Shown here: positions 57,733 to 64,000 of the stretch, piece by piece | How positions within the stretch are numbered: position 1 is the first letter of the stretch | How the letters are laid out: each line of letters opens with the position of its first letter | Source of the DNA: Vulcanimicrobiota bacterium | GTDB lineage: Bacteria > Vulcanimicrobiota > Xenobia > Xenobiales > JADMJV01 | Direction of reading: 5' to 3' | Length of the DNA: 64,000 nucleotides | NCBI GenBank assembly: GCA_019637395.1 | Contig: JAHBVR010000019.1 | Location: 62,001-126,000, forward strand | Notes under the pieces: model-generated | Seen by the model: only the letters and a program-made list of their open reading frames with translations | Told to the model about the DNA's origin: nothing | Databases searched by the model: none | Position numbers and translations under genes: made by a program

Positions 57733-59241
57733 CTAGGATTGCAGCGTATCCAGCAAGCGCTGAAACTCGGCGTTCTGTAAAGGGCGCTTTCCCCAGCGAA
57801 TCAGGGTACAGCCCTCCGGCAAGCGCGGGTCCGGGTCTTCCACGCTCTGTAACAGGCCTCTCTCATAGACCCAGGTTTCTGAGTCACCGGTCCAATTCAA
57901 GCCGACCTGAGCGTCAAACAGCATACTCGAGAACTGGCGAAACAGACCGTCTTTCGGCACCTTCCCGGGCATCAGTTGGCGCGGTACCGCCCGGCCATAG
58001 CAGTTGAAAAACTCGCGCTGCAGAGGGAAAACCAGGTCCAACAACGGCGCGGTGTCGGGGCCCCGTGAAAACACGGGAGTCCCGTCACCGAGCCGCAGTT
58101 CCCCTTCGGCCTCTCCGGCCACCGCCAGCCACTGTCGGCCCGAGTAGGCTGAGGCCGCCAACCCGAGGTCTATCGGCAGGGCCTGGGCCGGTCGCCGTAT
58201 CCATTCGACCTCCAAGGGAGGGAGAGCCAGCACCAGTTGCTGGCGCAGACCCCACAAGGTAGCCCGGCTGGCAGGCTGACCGAGCGCTCCGGCCACCCCC
58301 TGGGTAGCCACCACCTCCAGTTCCAACCGCAATAGCCATAATACCAGGTACTTGAGCAAGCGGAGAAAGGTCTCATCCTGGACCAACTTTTCGCCGCCCA
58401 GGTCGCTCTTCAGGGAATCGCACCAGAGCACCGCCTGATAGGGGTAGTTGGACTGCGGTCCAGCCACCCGTTCTCCCACTCCGGCCGACACCAGGACCAG
58501 TTCGCGCTCTTCCCCACCCAACAAGATCACTCCGTGGCAGTCCGGCTGCTCGGGGAAGTGCACCCTTCCCAAACATTGACTCGGTTCCACCCAAGGGATG
58601 GGCGGTCCATTCTGAATCAACAGACCGAAAGGAGCCGGCTGGAAAGAATAACGCTGCGCCGGACGGAGCAGCGGGGGACCGTAGATGCAGCGCTTGCGCA
58701 GCAACCCTTGAACCGCCTGGTAGGTCTTAGACAAACGGCCGGGCAGGAAAAACTCCCAGGCCGCTCTCTCCATGTCCAGGGAACTGTGGTTCTGAGCGGC
58801 AGCCGGCTCTACTCTCCAGCTTTGCCCCCGACGAAGCAGAGCGAAGTCTCCGCTGCAAAAGCGCAAGCAGCCGTGCTGCAGGTTGGCGGCCAGCAACAAG
58901 GCGTAACCCAGCGACTGGAGCCGGCGGGCTCCGGCATCCACCGCTGATTTGGCCAGCATGAGCGAGATGGATTCGAGTTCCTGGCGAGTAAACAACTGGC
59001 CATCGAAATTGAACCTCAGCCAGGTCAGCTCGCGTTCCAGTTCAAAAGTAGTCGCCTCACCGAGCGAGGCTACCCGCATCAAGGCCAACACGAAGTGCTC
59101 GGGAGAACGGAGCTGAAACTTGCGCAGTTTTGCCATGCGCCGCTCCAGGTCGACCGTAAAAACCCCCTGGCTGTCGAGACTTGCGCCTGCATAGAAACCG
59201 GCGATAAATTCGTCGACGGAAGTGACATCCTGAAATTTCAT
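57733..59241 (-). CDS. Protein of unknown function, 502 aa
   Basis: Cytosolic 502-aa protein: MKFQDVTSVDEFIAGFYAGA. A region around 75-130 (TFELERELTWLRFNFDGQLF, TRQELESISLMLAKSAVDAG) faintly recalls the N-terminal segment of GHKL/HATPase proteins, but later ATPase motifs are not seen, so I make no assignment. Rich in Leu, Gln and Trp, with five Cys. The ATG at 59241 is chosen as the first that begins good coding sequence; no strong ribosome site. Same strand as the upstream metF-like gene, 87 bases away. Confidence 0.65.
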   Translation of the reverse strand: MKFQDVTSVDEFIAGFYAGASLDSQGVFTVDLERRMAKLRKFQLRSPEHFVLALMRVASLGEATTFELERELTWLRFNFDGQLFTRQELESISLMLAKSAVDAGARRLQSLGYALLLAANLQHGCLRFCSGDFALLRRGQSWRVEPAAAQNHSSLDMERAAWEFFLPGRLSKTYQAVQGLLRKRCIYGPPLLRPAQRYSFQPAPFGLLIQNGPPIPWVEPSQCLGRVHFPEQPDCHGVILLGGEERELVLVSAGVGERVAGPQSNYPYQAVLWCDSLKSDLGGEKLVQDETFLRLLKYLVLWLLRLELEVVATQGVAGALGQPASRATLWGLRQQLVLALPPLEVEWIRRPAQALPIDLGLAASAYSGRQWLAVAGEAEGELRLGDGTPVFSRGPDTAPLLDLVFPLQREFFNCYGRAVPRQLMPGKVPKDGLFRQFSSMLFDAQVGLNWTGDSETWVYERGLLQSVEDPDPRLPEGCTLIRWGKRPLQNAEFQRLLDTLQS

Positions 59242-59327
59242 GCCGGCTAGTTTACAACATGGCAAGACCCGAAGCGCGCCCACATCTGGGCGACCAGCTC
59301 TTTTCCCAGCGGAAGGGCCGTAGCCAG

Positions 59328-61175
59328 TTAATCTCCTAAAATCTGGAAAATACCCTCGATACGCCCCATCGGCGCCGATAGCTGCACTCCGGCAAAGTCG
59401 TTTTTCAACAACTGGAAGGTTTCACTGGCGATTTTCACACCCTCGGCGAAACCTTCTTCCTTGGTGGTGGTCTTGCGCATGCGCTCCAGGATGTCGTCGG
59501 GCACGCTACAACCCGGGACTTCGTTGTTCATAAACTCGGCGTTTCGGTAGGAAATGAGCGGCCAGATGCCACACAGGATAGGCAGCTTGATATGGCCGAT
59601 GCGGGCCACGAATTTTTCTAAAATTCGTACGTCAAAGACGGGCTGGGTGACGATATAGTCGGCGCCGGCCTCCACTTTCCAGTCCAAACGGCGGATTTCT
59701 TCATCCAGATTGAGCGCGCCCGGGTTGCAGCCCACCCCAATGTTGAAGGCGGTGGGCTCCCCGATGGGATTGCCGGCCAAATCAAGACCGTGGTTTAGCC
59801 GGTTGATCAGGTTGACCAACCCGATGGCGTCTACGTCGAAAACCGCGGTAGCGTCCGGGTAATTACCCAACTTGGGCGGATCGCCGGTGATGGCGATGAG
59901 GTTGCGAATGCCCAGCGCCCAGGCGCCCAGCAGGTCAGACTGCAGCCCGATCACATTGCGGTCGCGACAGGCCACGTGCAGCACCGGTTCAATACCCACT
60001 TCGCGTTGAATCAGCGCCGTCATGGCCAGCGCCGACATGCGCGCGGAAGCGCGCGGACCGTCGGGAATGTTGATGGCGTCAATGCCGAAGTGGTGTAACT
60101 TGCGAGCTTTCTCGAGTTCCTTGAGGGGCGAGACACCGCGCGGCGAGACCAGTTCCACCAGGGTAACGAACTGCTTGCGCATCAACTTGTTGGCCAGACG
60201 TGACTTCTCGGCCATAGTGGCCACCTTGACCTCAATCGGAGCCTGAATCTGCAGACTGGCGGCCTGTTCCATTCGTTTGGCCGGCTGCAAGGCCGAAACC
60301 GCGCGCCGAATCGCCTTGATGTGGGTGATGTCGGTGCCGCAACAACCGCCCACAATGGAGGCCCCCGCCTGGATAAAGCGTTTGGAATACTCCGCCATAT
60401 ACTCGGGGGAAGTCATGTAAATGTTGCGTCCGCCCACCGTCTGGGGCAAGCCGGCGTTAGGTTGAATGGAAATGGGCAGCGGGGTCAGGTGTTTCATTTC
60501 CTCCAGGGCGTCCATCATGGCTTTGGGGCCCACCGAGCAGTTCATGCCGATAGCGTCCGGCTTGTATTCGGAAATCATGGCCACGAACTGCGAGAGCGGG
60601 GCCCCGCTGAGCAGGTGGCCGTCGTCGCCGATGGTGACCTGGACGATCAGCGGAAAATCGGGCGCCACTTCCCGCACGGCCTTCACCGCCTGCTCCAATT
60701 CGGGCAACATGTGAAAAGTCTCGAGAATGATCAGATTCACCCCTCCGTCGATCAAGCCCTGAACCTGCTCGCGAAAGGCGGCTCGCGCTTCATCCAGCGA
60801 AACCTTGCCCAGCGGCTCGATCTGAACTCCCAGGGGTCCCACCGATCCGGCCACCAGCGCCTTGTCGGCCGCCGCCGACACGGCGATCCTGGCGCCGGCC
60901 AGATTGACCTCATGAACGCGTTTTTCCAAGCCGTAGGGGGCCAGCTTATAGCGATTGGCCCCGAAAGTATTCGTCTCGATGACATCGGCGCCGGCGCTCA
61001 CATACTCACGATGAACATCGCGAACCAGGTCGGCGTTCATCAAATTCAATTCATCAAAGCAAGTATTGATGAAGATGCCCTTGTCGTAGAGCGAAGTTCC
61101 CATCCCTCCGTCGAACACGATGATCTCCTGCTGGAGACGGTCGCGGAAGCTTTTAGCGCGAATCGTACTTTCCAT
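59328..61175 (-). CDS. Bifunctional homocysteine S-methyltransferase / methylenetetrahydrofolate reductase
   Basis: 615 aa. N-terminal homocysteine methyltransferase domain (about 1-300): VFDGGMGTSLYDKGI, ETNTFGANRYKL, GMNCSVGP and the zinc site GGCCGTDITHIKAIR. C-terminal MTHFR domain (about 330-610): LVELVSPRGVSPLKELEKAR, AINIPDGPRASARMSALAM, AITGDPPKLGNY, DYIVTQPVFDV. It remethylates homocysteine and makes 5-methyl-THF, as in YitJ-type proteins of Firmicutes and other phyla. ATG 61175; the long upstream frame is antisense to the transglutaminase gene. Divergent from it with only 57 bases between. Confidence 0.94.
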   Translation of the reverse strand: MESTIRAKSFRDRLQQEIIVFDGGMGTSLYDKGIFINTCFDELNLMNADLVRDVHREYVSAGADVIETNTFGANRYKLAPYGLEKRVHEVNLAGARIAVSAAADKALVAGSVGPLGVQIEPLGKVSLDEARAAFREQVQGLIDGGVNLIILETFHMLPELEQAVKAVREVAPDFPLIVQVTIGDDGHLLSGAPLSQFVAMISEYKPDAIGMNCSVGPKAMMDALEEMKHLTPLPISIQPNAGLPQTVGGRNIYMTSPEYMAEYSKRFIQAGASIVGGCCGTDITHIKAIRRAVSALQPAKRMEQAASLQIQAPIEVKVATMAEKSRLANKLMRKQFVTLVELVSPRGVSPLKELEKARKLHHFGIDAINIPDGPRASARMSALAMTALIQREVGIEPVLHVACRDRNVIGLQSDLLGAWALGIRNLIAITGDPPKLGNYPDATAVFDVDAIGLVNLINRLNHGLDLAGNPIGEPTAFNIGVGCNPGALNLDEEIRRLDWKVEAGADYIVTQPVFDVRILEKFVARIGHIKLPILCGIWPLISYRNAEFMNNEVPGCSVPDDILERMRKTTTKEEGFAEGVKIASETFQLLKNDFAGVQLSAPMGRIEGIFQILGD

Positions 61176-61232
61176 GGGGCGCGCTTTCCTGGCTTGCAGG
61201 GTTTGACCTGCCCGGAGACAACTTGGGCCTTT

Positions 61233-62084
61233 ATGCTCTATGCCATCCGCCACGTGACCAAGTACCACTACGACCAGGACATTCAGGAGAATGTAATGGA
61301 AGTACGCAAACACCCGATTTCCAACGATCGTCAGCGCTGCCTGACGTTTTCTTTGAGCATGGATCCGGAAGTGCGCGTCTTTCGCTATCAAGACCACCTG
61401 GGCAACGTGGTGCACCACTTCGACGTTCCCTGGGCCCACCACGAGGTGCAAATTGTCGGCGAATCCGTGGTTGAGGTGCGCAAGCCCGAGAGTAACGGCA
61501 ATTTGAGCTGGGACCAATTGGCCAAAAAGGTAGAGAGTCACGACTTCTATGACATGCTGGAGCCAACCGCCCTGGTGGACATGGCCACCGGCTTCGAAGG
61601 CATTGACTTCAAGGACTTTGAAACGCCCCACGATCTGGCCGTGGCCCTCTGCAAAATGGTGCGCGCCCAATTCGCTTATGAAAAGGCCAGTACTCAGGTG
61701 GACTCTTCCTCCACCCTGGTCATGCGCCAGAAGCGCGGCGTGAGCCAGGACTTCGCCCATGTCATGCTGAGCGTCTTACGTCAGGCCCGTATTCCCTGTC
61801 GCTACATTTCCGGCTATCGCTTTTCGCCCGAAGCGGCCGAGGTGGATACCTCGCACGCCTGGGTGGAGGCTTTTGTCAGCGAATCCGGCTGGCGCGGCTA
61901 TGACCCGAGCCGGGGCGTGGTCACCGATGAAACCTATATCACCAACTGCGTGGGCCGCGACTACGCCGACTGTCCGCCTACCCGCGGTGTTTTCCGCGGT
62001 AACGCTCAGAGTACGCTCCGCTACGCCGTGCATGTCCGCCCGGCCGAAATACCAGCCCGTGAAGACCAGTTCGTTCGCTTCTAG
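61233..62084 (+). CDS. Transglutaminase-like protein with Ser at the catalytic Cys position
   Basis: 283 aa, cytosolic. N-terminal bacterial transglutaminase-like region (MLYAIRHVTKYHYDQDIQEN, HHFDVPWAHHEVQIVGES) and the papain-like core. The usual GVCQDFAH is GVSQDFAHVMLSVLRQARIP here, placing Ser171 where the catalytic Cys should be. His208 (DTSHAWVEAF) and the Asp (GYDPSRG) are kept. So it may be a pseudo-enzyme, a binding protein or a serine-type variant. ATG 61233 begins the domain. Confidence 0.87.
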   Translation: MLYAIRHVTKYHYDQDIQENVMEVRKHPISNDRQRCLTFSLSMDPEVRVFRYQDHLGNVVHHFDVPWAHHEVQIVGESVVEVRKPESNGNLSWDQLAKKVESHDFYDMLEPTALVDMATGFEGIDFKDFETPHDLAVALCKMVRAQFAYEKASTQVDSSSTLVMRQKRGVSQDFAHVMLSVLRQARIPCRYISGYRFSPEAAEVDTSHAWVEAFVSESGWRGYDPSRGVVTDETYITNCVGRDYADCPPTRGVFRGNAQSTLRYAVHVRPAEIPAREDQFVRF

Positions 62085-62133
62085 TTTACACACCGGCCAC
62101 ACCCGAAAGGACTCCTTGCGTTAGGCTGGTGGG

Positions 62134-63075
62134 GTGAAAATCGCCACCCCTCCTGCCCCATCTTCCCAACGCCGGCGCAACTCGGCTGAGCACGCCAAAG
62201 TGCTCGACGGCATCGACTTCAACAAGTTCAAGCCGGCCAAGCATTTCAGCCAGGATAATGCCGATATCCTGGGCCGTCTCTCCAGTGGCTCTTATTGCGA
62301 TCCCGAGGATCAGCAAGCTCATCTGCCCTCTTCGGTGCGCTTCACTTTTTTAGACTCCAAGAATAACGCCAGCCTGGGCATCCCCGCTGCCGACTCGGGC
62401 ACCCAGGTCACCCTGATCGAAACCAAGAAGGCGCTGCTGGTGGCGGCCCGCGGTACTACCCCGCCTTGGAATCAAGAAAACTCGGATGATTCCGAATGGA
62501 AAGATTTCGAGACCGATATGGTGGCGGTGCCGGTGACCAACTACGATCATTCCGGCAAGGTGCACAAGGGCTTCAAAGACGGAGCCGACGGCATCTGGGA
62601 CCAGCTCAAGCCGCATCTCCAGTCGGCCCTAAAAACCCACAAGGCTATCCATATGGCCGGTCACAGCCTGGGCGGTGCCATCGCCCTGTTGCTGGCTGAC
62701 CGTATGGTCTTCGAGACGGGCGCCATTCCCGAATCGGTGATTCGCCTGGGTGCTCCCGATACCGGTTGGGCCGAGCAGGCCAGGCACCTCGAAGCTGTGG
62801 GTATCGCCCAGCGCTGCTACGACTTCAAGAACTGCACCGACCCCGTGCCCGGTATTCTGAAGGGCAGCGTGGAAGCGGGCAAGGAAATCTACTTCAACCG
62901 GCACGGCCTGGCCGACATCAGCGGCGGCGACCACAAGCTGGACAAAACCCTGGGCGCCGGCGGCGACATCTACCACGGCCACCCCGACCCCACCCACCGC
63001 CACGCCTGCCTGGCCTACAACGCGCTCATTTCCAGCCGCGACAACACGGCCGTGCTCAAGCAAGTCGAGAACTGA
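62134..63075 (+). CDS. Class 3 lipase-like alpha/beta hydrolase without signal peptide
   Basis: 313 aa, GTG start. A disordered basic leader (MKIATPPAPSSQRRRNSAEH) then a lipase class 3 domain: ALLVAARGTTPPW, WKDFETDMVAVPV, VHKGFKDGADGIWDQL, nucleophile elbow GHSLGGAIALLLADRM with Ser178, catalytic-Asp region FKNCTDPVPG, and His-rich YHGHPDPTHRHAC. No Sec signal, although substrates of such lipases are lipids. It converges with a glycine-rich protein gene 27 bases away. Confidence 0.85.
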   Translation: MKIATPPAPSSQRRRNSAEHAKVLDGIDFNKFKPAKHFSQDNADILGRLSSGSYCDPEDQQAHLPSSVRFTFLDSKNNASLGIPAADSGTQVTLIETKKALLVAARGTTPPWNQENSDDSEWKDFETDMVAVPVTNYDHSGKVHKGFKDGADGIWDQLKPHLQSALKTHKAIHMAGHSLGGAIALLLADRMVFETGAIPESVIRLGAPDTGWAEQARHLEAVGIAQRCYDFKNCTDPVPGILKGSVEAGKEIYFNRHGLADISGGDHKLDKTLGAGGDIYHGHPDPTHRHACLAYNALISSRDNTAVLKQVEN

Positions 63076-63102
63076 CGCACACACCCATTAGCAACGAAGA
63101 AG

Positions 63103-63618
63103 TTAGCTAAGCTTCTGGCGCACCACTTCCAGACTGCTGGTGACCACCGCCGAGGCGACGGTGGCGACGGCCACACCACCGAGGCCGCCGATAGCGCCGG
63201 CCAGCCCGCACAGAGTGCCGCCCAATCCGCCGCAGACAGCGCCCCCAACGAATCCAGCCGCGCCGAAAGCTACGGCCTTGGGCAGATTTTTAGCCGGGGT
63301 TTCGCGTAGCGGGTGCTGGCCCTGGCGCACGTTATGGAAGACGCGTTCAGCGCTATGAGTACCCACTACCGCGCCGGAAGCCACCGCCGCGTATTTGACG
63401 CCGGCAGCGGGAATTCGCAAGCTATGACCGATGGCGCCCATGGCGGAAGTGGAAGCGCCCAATGCCGCGCCCTTGAGGGCGGCCACACCGACGGCTTTCC
63501 AGTTCAGGCCTTCGTCCTCGGGTTCAAGCGGCGCAGTCGCCGGAGCCGGAGCCGCCGGAGGTTTCACGGCGGGCAGGCGGCTGAGGGTACCGGGAGTTCT
63601 TTGGTTCTGAATCTGCAT
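63103..63618 (-). CDS. Glycine-rich, glycine-zipper-like membrane protein
   Basis: 171 aa. A Pro/Ala-rich leader of ~40 residues (MQIQNQRTPGTLSRLPAVKP) is followed by small-residue hydrophobic stretches (GVAALKGAALGASTSAMGAI, AAVASGAVVG) and a strongly glycine-zipper-like segment (GAAGFVGGAVCGGLGGTLCG, LAGAIGGLGGVAVATVASAV). Such proteins insert in membranes or form pores, but small-residue richness also occurs in scaffolds. ATG 63618 with GGAGAG upstream. Convergent neighbour of the lipase. Confidence 0.7.
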   Translation of the reverse strand: MQIQNQRTPGTLSRLPAVKPPAAPAPATAPLEPEDEGLNWKAVGVAALKGAALGASTSAMGAIGHSLRIPAAGVKYAAVASGAVVGTHSAERVFHNVRQGQHPLRETPAKNLPKAVAFGAAGFVGGAVCGGLGGTLCGLAGAIGGLGGVAVATVASAVVTSSLEVVRQKLS

Positions 63619-63752
63619 TGGACACTCTCCTTAGAAAGCGTCGCTCCACGGTGGGGACCTGTATGGCCCTCTCCCTTAGAGCATAGCGCCAACCCGAGCT
63701 GATTTTTTGAACAGGAAATGAACGGACGACCATCATCCAGAAGCGTTTCCCA

Positions 63753-64000
63753 ATGAACATTCGCAGTTATCAAGAGGATGATGCCGCGGCCGTCTGGGGA
63801 ATTCTCGAACCCGTCATCCGGGCGGGGGAAACCTACACCTTGGACCGCGACCTGACTCGTGAACAGGCACTGGCCTACTGGCTGGCTCACGAGGTCTGGG
63901 TGGCCGAATTGGACGGCGTGGTGGCCGGTACTTACTACCTGAAACGGAACCAGGCCGGCGGCGGAAGCCACGTTTGCAACTGCGGCTACATGACTTCGGC
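63753..64000 (+). CDS. GNAT acetyltransferase, 3' end beyond window
   Basis: Open frame from ATG 63753 to the window end (82 codons seen): MNIRSYQEDDAAAVWGILEP, then AGETYTLDRDLTREQALAYW, VWVAELDGVVAGTYYLK, and the start of HVCNCGYMTSA. This is the usual N-terminal half of a GNAT acetyltransferase; the acetyl-CoA loop lies beyond the window. Divergent from the glycine-rich protein gene. Confidence 0.82.
   Translation, partial: MNIRSYQEDDAAAVWGILEPVIRAGETYTLDRDLTREQALAYWLAHEVWVAELDGVVAGTYYLKRNQAGGGSHVCNCGYMTS

Noticed and set aside
60321-61232. N-terminal extension of the transglutaminase-like protein
   Set aside because: The extension is antisense to the methyltransferase/MTHFR gene; domain sequence begins exactly at ATG 61233.

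Overview
The window is a gene-dense, GC-rich stretch of a bacterial chromosome, with no phage, plasmid or IS genes visible. Signs of a Gram-negative-like free-living bacterium are secretin-type STN domains, Sec signal peptides, a lipoprotein-type peptide-binding protein, PilZ domains, a Ser/Thr kinase and many TTG/GTG starts. Operons are tightly packed, with ATGA, GTGA, TGATG or TAATG stop/start overlaps at most junctions. I cannot assign a phylum from sequence alone. The mix (EF-hand, NHL and WD40 propeller proteins, bifunctional homocysteine methyltransferase/MTHFR) would fit an uncultivated lineage such as Eremiobacterota/Armatimonadota-like bacteria, but that is a guess.

Layout. 1-2.6 kb: a MoxR-type AAA ATPase and VWA-like partner, each carrying a single-base frameshift, then a small exported repeat protein. 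2.8-9.5 kb (minus): a five-gene biosynthetic-looking operon: zinc MDR dehydrogenase, AsnB-like amidotransferase, SAM methyltransferase, an NRPS-like adenylation/mini-carrier/reductase protein, and NadR. 9.6-10.0 kb: an array of ~50-bp hairpin repeats, next to an EF-hand protein. 10.7-16.0 kb (plus): NHL propeller, Dpp/Opp-type peptide ABC transporter, small protein, thiol peroxidase. 16.0-16.6 kb: a candidate leaderless mini-ORF and a second, unrelated array of ~61-bp hairpin repeats. 16.6-21.5 kb (minus): arginine biosynthesis argC-argB-argD-GNAT-argJ led by a DUF2237 gene. 21.5-25.3 kb: PNPOx-like protein, a DUF433 remnant fused to tRNA-Arg(TCG), a double PilZ protein, and a betaine/choline-type ABC importer with fused binding protein and permease.

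25.4-36.3 kb: mostly single genes of envelope, signalling or housekeeping type (thioesterase, SGNH hydrolase, WD40 protein, RarA, methyltransferase, STN-domain protein, Zn-finger protein, Ser/Thr kinase). 36.3-42.8 kb (minus): an operon that can be read as putrescine to succinate: copper amine oxidase, aldehyde dehydrogenase, GABA aminotransferase, second aldehyde dehydrogenase, plus a thioredoxin-like protein. A PuuD-like gamma-Glu-GABA hydrolase lies nearby (44.1 kb), past a decayed Phd/VapC toxin-antitoxin locus (42.9-43.5 kb).

45.0-55.5 kb (minus): the most unusual region, a translationally coupled ten-gene operon. It encodes seven long coiled-coil/helical proteins of 297-324 or ~400-440 aa, most beginning M-S-L, a further helical protein at the promoter-proximal end, a Cys-rich helical protein and a TPR protein. 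None has a signal peptide or a clear transmembrane segment, and none is a family I recognise. This is the best candidate for an undescribed system. 55.7-64.0 kb: DUF6585-like membrane protein, DJ-1/PfpI protein, a 502-aa unknown, homocysteine methyltransferase/MTHFR, a transglutaminase-like protein with Ser at the usual Cys position, a class 3 lipase, a glycine-rich protein, and a GNAT acetyltransferase running off the end.
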